Shown piece after piece: positions 1-7,915 of a stretch of 53,023 nucleotides of DNA. Within the stretch, counting starts at the first letter, position 1. Every line of letters begins with the position of its first letter. The notes beneath the pieces are model-generated. The model saw only the letters and a list, made by a program, of their open reading frames with translations, ran no database searches and had not been told where the DNA came from. This DNA comes from Cyanobacteria bacterium REEB67 (GTDB lineage: Bacteria > Cyanobacteriota > Vampirovibrionia > Obscuribacterales > Obscuribacteraceae): positions 1-53,023 of the forward strand of contig JAGXAB010000046.1 of NCBI GenBank assembly GCA_018971775.1, read 5' to 3'. Position numbers and translations under genes: made by a program.

Positions 1-137
1 TAACAAGGGAACTGGCTGCCTGGGAAAAATCCCGAAACAAAGACAAAGCTAGCATCAAGTGGATGTTTAATATTGACAAAGCGCGCAAAAAACTCAACCG
101 CGCTTACGATGGTTTGAACCAGTCAAACTCCCTGTGA
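1..137 (+). CDS. IS630-family transposase, C-terminal end (cut by window start)
   Basis: Reading from base 3, the frame encodes 44 residues and stops at 135-137. It contains ELAAWEKSRN, then IKWMF, then DKARKKLNRAY. This is the typical end of IS630/Tc1-mariner transposases, where a tryptophan-rich stretch follows the last catalytic carboxylate. The catalytic DDE residues would lie outside the window, so I cannot say whether the copy is intact. Five bases after the stop is a 10-bp palindrome, GTACTAGTAC (142-151), with a central TA. IS630 elements insert at TA, so this could mark the right end, but the left end is not visible to compare. The family call rests on pattern recognition of a short piece. 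Confidence 0.6.
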   Translation, partial: TRELAAWEKSRNKDKASIKWMFNIDKARKKLNRAYDGLNQSNSL

Positions 138-223
138 AAGAGTACTAGTACCCTGAGCGACATAATTTCTTTACGCGCCTTGATGACAATGGATTTGGTA
201 GCTGAGAAGCGGGGATCTTTGTC

Positions 224-757
224 GTGAATAGAAAAGACAGTATCAAGGACTATTTATTAGCCGGCAACACAGAAACTTCACCTGTAAAACTTTCAAGATT
301 GTCTCACAGCCGTTATGTCCGCATTCGTTGTCGAGTTGCCGAAAATCCTGCCGCGTCTAGGGCACTACTCCTCGCGCTTTCCGGGGATCTGGAAGCGGAT
401 GTGAGAATCGCTGTTGCCAATAACCCCAACGCGCCGCAATCGCTGCTGGCCTATCTGGCCGCTGATAGTTGCGTCGATGTGCGCTATGCCCTGGCCGAAA
501 ATTATCAATTGCCGCCCCGTTTGTTGCGGAAATTGGCTGAGGACGAGAATCCCTATGTTGCGGCGCGGGCGCAGCGCACTTTAAAGCCAAATGCTTTTTT
601 TCGTTTGATCAGTGCGAGTCTGGAGGGTCATAAGCTAATCAGCTTGAAGCTCTCGCAATTCCAGGCGAAATCTACGGCTCAACCAGCTTCGGTCTGCCGC
701 TTAAACCGAATCAGGTCTCATTTGAGCAGAGCCTCGTTTATTTGCCTGGAATCTTGA
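224..757 (+). CDS. Leucine-rich-repeat-variant / HEAT-like repeat protein
   Basis: A 177-residue protein starting with GTG at 224, with GGGGA about nine bases upstream. Residues 20-118 hold four helical repeats of roughly 25 residues with the shared pattern VR..VA.NP..P..LL..LA.D, for example VRIAVANNPNAPQSLLAYLA. This matches the leucine-rich repeat variant type and suggests a protein-binding solenoid without enzymatic activity. There is no signal peptide. After residue 120 the sequence changes to a tail of about 57 residues that does not resemble the repeats. A run of seven T (595-601) lies where this change happens, so a frameshift there is possible. The gene converges on rpiA with only 12 bases between the stops. 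Partner and role are unknown. Confidence 0.7.
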   Translation: MNRKDSIKDYLLAGNTETSPVKLSRLSHSRYVRIRCRVAENPAASRALLLALSGDLEADVRIAVANNPNAPQSLLAYLAADSCVDVRYALAENYQLPPRLLRKLAEDENPYVAARAQRTLKPNAFFRLISASLEGHKLISLKLSQFQAKSTAQPASVCRLNRIRSHLSRASFICLES

Positions 758-769
758 ATTTAACTACAG

Positions 770-1462
770 TTAGAGTTCAAAAGCGGTGGTGGCGGTGCCA
801 ACGATTACCCTCGGGTCCATGCCAACGAACAGTCCGCTTTCGATAACTCCTATAACCTGGTTGATTGAAGCTTCCATGCCGGCTGGATCTTTGATCAAGC
901 CAAATTGACAATCAAGGATGTAATTGCCGCCATCTGTGACGAAGGGTGCTTCGTTGGCTGTGCGACGCAGCACTGGTTCGCCGCCGAGATCTCTCAATTT
1001 TGCCTTGGTCGTGACATAGCCAAATTGGGTCACTTCGACGGGAATCGGGCAATCGACGCCGAGTTTGTCGGTTATTTTGCGTTCGTCAACAATGATGATC
1101 AGTGAGTGACTGATGCTGGCCACGATTTTTTCGCGCAGAAGCGCACCGCCCAGTCCTTTAATCAGAGTTCTTGTACTGCGGTCGACGCGGTCGGCGCCGT
1201 CTATCGTCACGTCGACTTCGGCGACATCATTGATGTCGAGGACATCGATACCGAGTTTCAAACCTTGATCGAAGCTCGCCTTGCTCGTCGCTACGGCCTT
1301 GATTCTCAAACCTTGCGCGACCCGCTGACCGAGCAGGTCAATGGCGATTTTTGCCGTGCTGCCCGTACCCAGGCCGACAATCATACCGTCTTCAATTAGT
1401 TCGACGGCGAGCTTAGCGGACATTTCTTTGCCCAGTTCGACATTATCAGTAGTTTTAGTCAT
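770..1462 (-). CDS. rpiA: Ribose-5-phosphate isomerase A
   Basis: A 230-residue RpiA, of normal length, which interconverts ribose 5-phosphate and ribulose 5-phosphate in the cytoplasm. The visible family motifs are GLGTGSTAKIAIDLLGQ near residue 31 (phosphate loop), TIDGADRVD near 86, KGLGGALLREK near 103 and DGGNYILDC near 178. The aspartate of the DGAD motif and the lysine of the GGALLREK motif are the known active-site residues of the family. It is the last gene of the pentose-phosphate operon. Its ATG is two bases after the pgl stop, and AAGG for ribosome binding overlaps the end of pgl, so translation is probably coupled. Confidence 0.95.
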   Translation of the reverse strand: MTKTTDNVELGKEMSAKLAVELIEDGMIVGLGTGSTAKIAIDLLGQRVAQGLRIKAVATSKASFDQGLKLGIDVLDINDVAEVDVTIDGADRVDRSTRTLIKGLGGALLREKIVASISHSLIIIVDERKITDKLGVDCPIPVEVTQFGYVTTKAKLRDLGGEPVLRRTANEAPFVTDGGNYILDCQFGLIKDPAGMEASINQVIGVIESGLFVGMDPRVIVGTATTAFEL

Positions 1463-1464
1463 CG

Positions 1465-2244
1465 TTACCTTACTCCGGCAGAAGAGTTACTAATGGACTG
1501 ACGCAGATTCGCCGATATCTCCTTATCGACCAACCATTCTACTTTACCCTTCATGCCTCGAAGAAGCTGAGCCGGATAAAGGCTTTCATTGAGGTTACCT
1601 TCCAGTACTTCCTTCAAGGCCGCTGCCTTGTCTTCGCCGCTTACTTGAAAGAGAATATTCTTGGCATTGCGCAAAACGGGCGCCGTCAGCGTGATGCGCC
1701 AGCTGTCAAATTTGGCGACATAATTGGCTCGCGAGATGTGCGATGTCTCCTTGAGGGCATCAGTGCCCGGGAAAAGCGACGCGGTGTGACCATCCGGTCC
1801 CATGCCGAGCAGGACAAAATCAAGCACCGGCAATTCGCCGTCTTTGACTTTGAGGTGTTTACGAATCGTCAGTTCGTAGTCGGTCGCACAAGATCCGGGC
1901 GTCGCCAGATCAGTGTAGACGCGCAGGACGTTGCGCTCATCAATAGGAGCATTTTGCATGAGCGTATTTTTGATCATCAAAAAATTGCTCTCTTTGTCGT
2001 CTATTGGCACAAGCCGCTCGTCGCCGAGCAAAAATGTGATTTTGTCCCAGTTGATGCGGGTGACATAGGGCGCCTGGCCGAGGATTTCATATAATCTGCG
2101 CGGCGTATTGCCCCCCGAGAGCGCCACATTAAAAAGACCCTTGGTCTTGATTGTCGTCTCGCAAATCAAAGCGAAGCGCCTGGCCGCCGTTTCGGCCATC
2201 TCTTCGGCGTTTACCACCCGTGTAACCGTCACATTGTTGGCCAT
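1465..2244 (-). CDS. pgl: 6-phosphogluconolactonase
   Basis: A 259-residue protein of the DevB/Pgl type, which hydrolyses 6-phosphogluconolactone from the Zwf reaction to 6-phosphogluconate. The visible motifs are NVALSGGNTPRRLYEIL near residues 39-55, LGDERLVPIDDKESN near 92-106 and LGMGPDGHTASLFPG near 146-160, which line the sugar-phosphate pocket. The gene lies between glk and rpiA on the minus strand. It starts three bases after the glk stop, and rpiA starts two bases after its own stop. Both its substrate producer (zwf) and a pentose-phosphate isomerase (rpiA) are in the same operon, which supports the call. Confidence 0.93.
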   Translation of the reverse strand: MANNVTVTRVVNAEEMAETAARRFALICETTIKTKGLFNVALSGGNTPRRLYEILGQAPYVTRINWDKITFLLGDERLVPIDDKESNFLMIKNTLMQNAPIDERNVLRVYTDLATPGSCATDYELTIRKHLKVKDGELPVLDFVLLGMGPDGHTASLFPGTDALKETSHISRANYVAKFDSWRITLTAPVLRNAKNILFQVSGEDKAAALKEVLEGNLNESLYPAQLLRGMKGKVEWLVDKEISANLRQSISNSSAGVR

Positions 2245-2247
2245 GAT

Positions 2248-3282
2248 CTACCCGCTAGTTAGCTGACTTTGTCCCGAGACCGGTTCTTTCTTTGCGTTCT
2301 GTCCACTTTCAATCAAAAGGCCTTTGGCCACGACGAGCGCCCCGAGCATGGCGGTGCGGTCGGTCATGATCACCTTTACCGGTATCTTCTCAAGAAGTGG
2401 CCGCATTCGCCCCTTATTTAAGAATGATTCTAGAAAGGTCCCTTCCTTGAGCTTATTGATTATTTTGGGGGGGATACCGCCCCCGAGATAAATGCCGCCC
2501 ACGGCCATCATCTTTAAGGCGAGATTGCCGGCCTCGGCTCCGAGCAGCGAGACAAACATATTGAGGGCGAGCACACAGAGCTCGTTTTCACCGCTCTGGG
2601 CCATTTCGGAAATGAGTCGCGATTTGTCGGCCGGTTCGCCAAATTCGATTTCGGCCGGCGGCGTGCCGCGACCGGCGTCACGCAAGAAATCATAGATATT
2701 GGTCAGCCCCATCCCCGATACCACGCGTTCGGTGCTCACCCGCCCAAATTTATCGTGCAGGTAAAGCATCAATTGCGATTCGAGTTCGGTGCGGGGGGCG
2801 AAATCAGTGTGTCCGCCCTCGCAGGCAAAGGGCAGATGCTGCCTGCCCATGGCGAAGATACCCGCTTGACCAAGCCCGGTGCCTGGCGAAATAACAGCGC
2901 GATTACCGTCGGCGGCGAGACCTTCCGGATTGAGTTCAATCAGATCTTCTTCGGAGACAAGCTCGAGACCATAGGCATTTGCTTCGACATCGTTGATCAA
3001 AACGACATTTTCACAATCGATGGCGGCGGTGAGATTTTTGGTGCGCACAGTCCAGGGTAGATTGGGCGTGGTGACATTGCCGTCGCGTACATAGCCTGCT
3101 ATGCCAAAGGCACAGGCTTCCACCGTCACCTTGTGATAGGAGAGAAACTCGCTGACGAGGCTCTCCAGCGAAGAATAACGAGTACTGAAAAGGGTCGCCT
3201 GCACCTGTGGTGTTTCGAGATTGTTTTGCTCGAAAAGCGCCAGATAAGTTTTGGTGCCACCAACATCGCCAACCAGTATCAC
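2248..3282 (-). CDS. glk: Glucokinase
   Basis: A 344-residue glucokinase of the Glk family (not ROK), which phosphorylates glucose with ATP to feed Zwf. The N-terminus has the phosphate motif LVGDVGGTKTYLALFE (residues 3-18). Asp98 in LINDVEANAYGL is the likely catalytic base, followed by SPGTGLGQAGIF and EGGHTDFAPRTELE. The start is GTG and shares one base with the zwf stop (TAGTG), so it is almost certainly coupled to zwf translation. The last ~25 residues are polar and look disordered. Its place in the operon means free glucose can go to 6-phosphogluconate using three adjacent gene products. Confidence 0.93.
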   Translation of the reverse strand: MILVGDVGGTKTYLALFEQNNLETPQVQATLFSTRYSSLESLVSEFLSYHKVTVEACAFGIAGYVRDGNVTTPNLPWTVRTKNLTAAIDCENVVLINDVEANAYGLELVSEEDLIELNPEGLAADGNRAVISPGTGLGQAGIFAMGRQHLPFACEGGHTDFAPRTELESQLMLYLHDKFGRVSTERVVSGMGLTNIYDFLRDAGRGTPPAEIEFGEPADKSRLISEMAQSGENELCVLALNMFVSLLGAEAGNLALKMMAVGGIYLGGGIPPKIINKLKEGTFLESFLNKGRMRPLLEKIPVKVIMTDRTAMLGALVVAKGLLIESGQNAKKEPVSGQSQLTSG

Positions 3283-4892
3283 TAGCCGATTGCCCTCCAG
3301 GCGCGTCCGTCGCGGGCAAGCAGTTCGTCGGCGGCGGCGGGGCCGTTGCTGCCGGCCGCGTAATTCGGAAAGTCCGGCTTTTCTTTTTGCCAGAGTTTGA
3401 GCATCGGATCAACGACGCGCCAGCCGAGCTCGCTATTGTCGGCGCGCTGGAAGAGTGTGGCGTCGCCGATCATGCAATCGTAAATGAGCGTCTCATAGCC
3501 GGTCGAAGAAGATTGGCCGAAATAATCTTGATAGTTAAATTGCATTTCGACGCCGCTGATCATTACTTTCGGACCGGGGATCTTGGCGCCGAATTCGAGC
3601 GAAATGCCCTCTTCAGGCTGGATATGCAGGACGAGAGTGTTAGATTCGAGCTGGCCCACTTCTTCACCACGGAAGAGCGAAAATGGTGCCTTTTTAAAAG
3701 TGATGACGATTTCGGAGCGCTTCTTGGGCAGGCATTTGCCGGTGCGCAGATAAAAGGGCACGCCGGCCCAGCGCCAGTTGTCGACCAGCACTTTCATGGC
3801 CAGGAAAGTTTCGGTTGTGCTCTCCGGATTTACTTTTGGCGACTGCCGATAAGCCAGGATTTCTTTGCCCTTGACCGTACCTGCGCCGTACTGACCGCGC
3901 ACGGTCTGACTGCGAATTTCCTCGTCGGTGAGCGGATGAATCGCTTCCATTACTTTCGCTTTTTCACCGCGCACGGCGTCGGCCTGGAAGCTTGTCGGGC
4001 AGTCCATCGCCGTCATGCAAAGCAATTGAAAGAGGTGATTGGGCACCATGTCGCGCAGAGCGCCGGATTTATCATAGTAGTTGCCGCGATTTTCAACGCC
4101 GACCGATTCGGCGACGGTAATCTGTACACTGTCAATGTATTTATTGTTCCAGAGCGGCTCGAAGAGCCCATTGGCAAAGCGGAAGACGAGAATATTCTGG
4201 ACAGTCTCTTTGCCTAGATAATGATCGATGCGGAAGATTTGATTTTCTTCGAGTACCGCAAGCAACTCTTTATTCAGTGCTTCGGCCGAGGCCAGATCTG
4301 TGCCGAAAGGTTTTTCGACAATGACGCGGCGCCAGACATTTTCTTCCTGTTTGACCATGTCGGCTTCGGAGAGAAGGGCGGCGATTTTAGGGAAATATTC
4401 GGCACCCGTGGCGAGATAATAGAGGCGGCTTTTACCGGTATTATGCCTGGCTGAGATTTCTTCCAGCCGACTTTTGACCGCATCGAAAGTCGGTCTTTCA
4501 TCAAAATTGCCGCGCAGATAGTAGACCTTTTTGACCAACTCGCCCCAGATTTTATCGTCTACTTTGCCCGTGGCAAACTGGTGGATTTCTTCGGTCAGAT
4601 CCGTGCGGAAAGAATCATCGTCCTTGTCCGCCCGGGCCACTCCCAGGATGGCGAAGTTTTCGGGGAGCAGCCCGGCCGCGGCCAGGTTGTAGATGGACGG
4701 AATGAGCAATCTCTTGGTCAGGTCGCCCGCTCCACCAAAAATCACCAGCACGCAGGGCGGTGCCGGCTCAGATTTGTTCTTTTGCGTAATCGGATTGGTA
4801 GCCGTATTTTTAACGCTATCTTTTGTTAAATCCGGTGTCGAATCCGGCTTTGCCTGATTTGATTTTTGCGCAACGTCGGTGAGCTGGCTCAT
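3282..4892 (-). CDS. zwf: Glucose-6-phosphate 1-dehydrogenase
   Basis: Oxidises glucose 6-phosphate to 6-phosphogluconolactone and is the NADPH-producing entry to the pentose phosphate pathway. The nucleotide loop VIFGGAGDLTKRLLIP starts at residue 50, and the active-site signature RIDHYLGKE is at 221-229, with the expected His and Lys. I chose ATG at 4892 (536 residues) because GGAGG lies five bases upstream (4898-4902); the upstream in-frame TTG overlaps that ribosome site. About 45 Ser/Thr/Lys/Gln-rich residues precede the Rossmann fold and look disordered. No opcA, the usual cyanobacterial redox partner of Zwf, is visible nearby. The gene overlaps glk by one base. Confidence 0.95.
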   Translation of the reverse strand: MSQLTDVAQKSNQAKPDSTPDLTKDSVKNTATNPITQKNKSEPAPPCVLVIFGGAGDLTKRLLIPSIYNLAAAGLLPENFAILGVARADKDDDSFRTDLTEEIHQFATGKVDDKIWGELVKKVYYLRGNFDERPTFDAVKSRLEEISARHNTGKSRLYYLATGAEYFPKIAALLSEADMVKQEENVWRRVIVEKPFGTDLASAEALNKELLAVLEENQIFRIDHYLGKETVQNILVFRFANGLFEPLWNNKYIDSVQITVAESVGVENRGNYYDKSGALRDMVPNHLFQLLCMTAMDCPTSFQADAVRGEKAKVMEAIHPLTDEEIRSQTVRGQYGAGTVKGKEILAYRQSPKVNPESTTETFLAMKVLVDNWRWAGVPFYLRTGKCLPKKRSEIVITFKKAPFSLFRGEEVGQLESNTLVLHIQPEEGISLEFGAKIPGPKVMISGVEMQFNYQDYFGQSSSTGYETLIYDCMIGDATLFQRADNSELGWRVVDPMLKLWQKEKPDFPNYAAGSNGPAAADELLARDGRAWRAIG

Positions 4893-4930
4893 GATGACCT
4901 CCAATAAATGATTGCTTTAAAGCCGAATCC

Positions 4931-5008
4931 TCAGCCTCAGCCTCAGCCTAAGCCTAAGCCTAAGCCTAAGCCTAAGCCTAGGCCTAAGCCTAAGCCTAAG
5001 CCTAAGCC
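4931..5008. repeat. Tandem hexamer repeat, 13 units
   Basis: Thirteen uninterrupted 6-bp units: three TCAGCC, five TAAGCC, one TAGGCC and four TAAGCC. On the coding (minus) strand it reads GGCTTA repeats. It fills most of the tal-pgi/zwf gap and includes the tal-pgi stop codon (TAG at 5002-5004). With six-base units and a stop in the frame used, expansion would not change the protein, but it would change the distance between stop and next start and the mRNA between them. A slippage-prone spacer is the simplest reading. Confidence 0.97.
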
Positions 5009-7893
5009 AGAGCTTCCTTGATCAGTTTGGCCAGTTTTTGCAGACCGGCATCGGCATTGTCGCCGAGATGGATGCGCATAGCGCGCCTGTCTCTTTGCGA
5101 AAGCACCTCGAAGTCACCGCGCGCCTGAGCGAGCTTGACCGTATTGAAGGTGTACTTCTGGTCGGGCACGGCCAGATCTTTGCCTGCGGGTACGCCGGCG
5201 GTGATTTGCAAAAATACGCCGCTGTTCGGACCGCCCTTATAGGCCTGACCGGTGGAGTGCAAGAAGCGCGGACCGAAGCCCAGGCAGGTTGCGACTTTGC
5301 GTTTTTCGAGGGCGAGACCGCGCAGGGCCGTCAGTGCTTTTTCGTGGCTTTCGTTCATCTCGATGTAAGCGAGGAAGGCCAGGTAGTCACCGGCGGCGGT
5401 GTCAAGCAAGAAGCTGCGCATCGCCTCTTTCAAGCTCTGCGGTTTTTCGCCTTCTAGCTTTTTCAAGGTGCGTTTAGAGGGATAAATGGCCAGGCCACCT
5501 TCTTCCAGAAAGGGAGTTTCTTTGGGCAGAGAGCCATTCTTCTCGTATTCGGAGGTAAGTTCTTTGGTGACGATTTTGCTTGCTTCTACATCGGGCTGGT
5601 CGAAGGCATTGATGCCGATTACCGCACCAGCGACAGCCGTGGCGATTTCCCAACGGAAAAATTCCTGTCCGAGGGAGTAGACATCAGGCACGATCTGAGT
5701 GACTACTGGCTGACCGGCTTCTACCAGTTTGGCTGCGTATTCTTCGTTGTAACGATCGACGTCGCCTGCCAGTTTGAGGTGGACGAAGAGGCGGTCCTTG
5801 CTGTAGATACTCATATCGTTAGCGCCGAGGAGCGGCTCGAGATCTACAGGCACGATGCCTTTGCCCTGTTTGCCGGTGGACTCGGCCAGCAGTTGCTCGA
5901 GCCATGAGCCGACCGATCGCAGCGACGATGATGTGATGAAGGTGACCTTGTTCATGCCTTTGTTGGCCAGGGTGCCGAGCACCGCGCCCAAGATCACACC
6001 GGGATTGAGCGTGGCCGGTACCGAATCGGCGCAGCTATTGACCATCAAGTCGACATGGCCCAGAAATTTCACGAGGTCTATACCCAGCACCGCTGCCGGT
6101 ACCATGCCAAAGTTGGAAAGTACCGAATAACGTCCGCCGATGGATGGTCTGCCGTAGAAGATATGAGCGAAGCCGTCCTGCTTTGCCACTGCTTCCATAT
6201 GCGATCCGGGATCGGTGACGGCGATGAAATGGGCGCCGGCTTCCTTTGCTCCGAGAGCGTCGCTTGCTTTTTGGAAGAAATACTGTTTGAAGATATTCGG
6301 CTCGAGGGTGCTGCCCGATTTTGATGAGACGATGAAAACTGTATCTTTCACATCGATTTTTGCTTCCAGGGTCGAGATTTGTTCGGGATCGGTGCTATCG
6401 AGCACGAGCAGCTGCGGGAAGCCTTCGGCTGATCCGAAGGTCAAACGCAAGACTTCCGGTCCGAGGCTGGAGCCGCCCATACCGAGCAAAACGGCATGCT
6501 TGTATTTCTTGTCTTTGATTTCTTTTTGCAGATCGAGCAATTGCTGAAGATTCGCACGCTGTTCGGCGGTGATATCGAGCCAGCCAAGCCACTTGCTCTC
6601 GTCTTTGTTGGTCCACAAACTGGCATCTTTGGCATAGAGTCTGCGCACTTTGCCATTTGTCTGCCAATCGGCGAGAGCAGCGTCTACTTCTTTTTGCAGG
6701 GCTTCGGGCAATTGCAGCGTCTGTTTGTCCAGTTTGGCCGCGATCAGCTCGACGCGTTTCTTTTCTACGTTGGCCAGCAGTTTGTCGAAGGCATCTTCAA
6801 AGAGTTTGATACCGTCGACGAGCAGGGCGGCGGTGACGTCATCGAGAGAAATGCCAAATTTTGCCAGTTTGGCCAGATAGGCCTTGGCTTGTTCGAGGTC
6901 TGCTTCCAGGGTGAGAGCGGCCGTGCCGTGATCGACGAAGGCGTCGAGGGTGGCCGGCGGCACTGTGTTGACAGTGTCTTTGCCGATCAATTCGTCGACG
7001 TAGCGCACATCCTTATATTTGGGATTTTTGACGCCGGTCGATGCCCAGAGCACACGCTGCACGCGCGCGCCGTTCTTAGCAAGGGCGGCCCAGCGTTCCG
7101 AGGCGACCACGCCTTTATAATGTTGATAAGCCATTTTGGCGTTGGCGACGGCTATCGTGCCCTGCAACTTGGTCAACTCGGCTCTGTCCGTTTCGCTGCT
7201 TTTGGCGTCGGCCAGTTTCTTGTCGAGCAGAGCGTCCACCGACGAATCAATGCGACTGACGAAAAAGCTCGCCACCGATGCCACTTTGTCGATCGCCTGT
7301 CCGGCTTTATGACGCGCTTCCAGGCCGCTGACGTAAGCTTCGAGGACACTCTCATACTGCGGCTCGGAAAAGAGCAGGGTGACGTTGACGTTTATTCCTT
7401 CCGAAATCAATTGTTTGATGGCGGGCAAACCGGCATCGGTGCCTGGTACTTTGATCATCAGGTTGGGGCGATTGACGGCTGCCCAGAGGCGACGCGCTTC
7501 GGCGAGTGTGCCTTCTGTGTCATTGGCCAGATAGGGTGCCACTTCCATACTGACGAAGCCATCTTCACCACTGGTTGATTTGTAGACATCGGCAAAAAGA
7601 TCGGCTGCCTTCTGGATATCTTTGATTGTCAGCTGTTCATAAAGACTCTTTGCGTCAAGGTCTTTTTCCGCCTGCACGCTCTTGAGCTGGCTATCGTAAT
7701 CCTTGCTGCCGGCCAGGGCTTTTTCCAGGATGGCCGGATTGGAGGTGAGACCGCGCAGACCGTTTTTGATCCAGGTGGCAAGCTCGCCCGAGTCGAGCAG
7801 ATGGCGGCTCAGATTGTCGAGCCAGATCGATTGACCCAGGGCGGTCAGTGCTTTGAGCGGTTCTGTCTTGGTAGCGTTGGTTACTGAAGTCAT
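5002..7893 (-). CDS. Bifunctional transaldolase / glucose-6-phosphate isomerase
   Basis: A 963-residue fusion. Residues 1 to about 375 are a transaldolase: GLTSNPAILEKAL at 48-60 and LMIKVPGTDAG with Schiff-base Lys148. Residues ~400-963 are phosphoglucose isomerase: GMGGSSLG near 472, the SIS-type phosphate loop SSKSGST at 523-529, GGRYS at 586-590, and a C-terminal STGQAYKGGPNSG containing the expected active-site lysine. The fusion joins the non-oxidative pentose phosphate branch to glycolysis by returning fructose 6-phosphate to glucose 6-phosphate. Such fusions are known in scattered bacteria. The ribosome site GAGGAGAAAAGAT precedes ATG at 7893, and tkt ends 22 bases upstream. The stop codon lies inside the hexamer repeat. 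Confidence 0.94.
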   Translation of the reverse strand: MTSVTNATKTEPLKALTALGQSIWLDNLSRHLLDSGELATWIKNGLRGLTSNPAILEKALAGSKDYDSQLKSVQAEKDLDAKSLYEQLTIKDIQKAADLFADVYKSTSGEDGFVSMEVAPYLANDTEGTLAEARRLWAAVNRPNLMIKVPGTDAGLPAIKQLISEGINVNVTLLFSEPQYESVLEAYVSGLEARHKAGQAIDKVASVASFFVSRIDSSVDALLDKKLADAKSSETDRAELTKLQGTIAVANAKMAYQHYKGVVASERWAALAKNGARVQRVLWASTGVKNPKYKDVRYVDELIGKDTVNTVPPATLDAFVDHGTAALTLEADLEQAKAYLAKLAKFGISLDDVTAALLVDGIKLFEDAFDKLLANVEKKRVELIAAKLDKQTLQLPEALQKEVDAALADWQTNGKVRRLYAKDASLWTNKDESKWLGWLDITAEQRANLQQLLDLQKEIKDKKYKHAVLLGMGGSSLGPEVLRLTFGSAEGFPQLLVLDSTDPEQISTLEAKIDVKDTVFIVSSKSGSTLEPNIFKQYFFQKASDALGAKEAGAHFIAVTDPGSHMEAVAKQDGFAHIFYGRPSIGGRYSVLSNFGMVPAAVLGIDLVKFLGHVDLMVNSCADSVPATLNPGVILGAVLGTLANKGMNKVTFITSSSLRSVGSWLEQLLAESTGKQGKGIVPVDLEPLLGANDMSIYSKDRLFVHLKLAGDVDRYNEEYAAKLVEAGQPVVTQIVPDVYSLGQEFFRWEIATAVAGAVIGINAFDQPDVEASKIVTKELTSEYEKNGSLPKETPFLEEGGLAIYPSKRTLKKLEGEKPQSLKEAMRSFLLDTAAGDYLAFLAYIEMNESHEKALTALRGLALEKRKVATCLGFGPRFLHSTGQAYKGGPNSGVFLQITAGVPAGKDLAVPDQKYTFNTVKLAQARGDFEVLSQRDRRAMRIHLGDNADAGLQKLAKLIKEALA

Positions 7894-7915
7894 ATCTTTT
7901 CTCCTCGCCGGTGAT

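Noticed and set aside
3207..4217. 336-codon plus-strand open frame opposite zwf
   Set aside because: Antisense shadow of a certain gene with matching family motifs; no ribosome site or recognisable domain.
4931..5008. Hexamer array as telomere-like (TTAGGC) or eukaryotic contamination
   Set aside because: It is embedded between two bacterial operon genes and overlaps a bacterial stop codon; similarity to the nematode telomere unit is coincidental.
6496..7578. 360-codon plus-strand open frame opposite tal-pgi
   Set aside because: Shadow of the fusion gene; composition follows the complementary codons.
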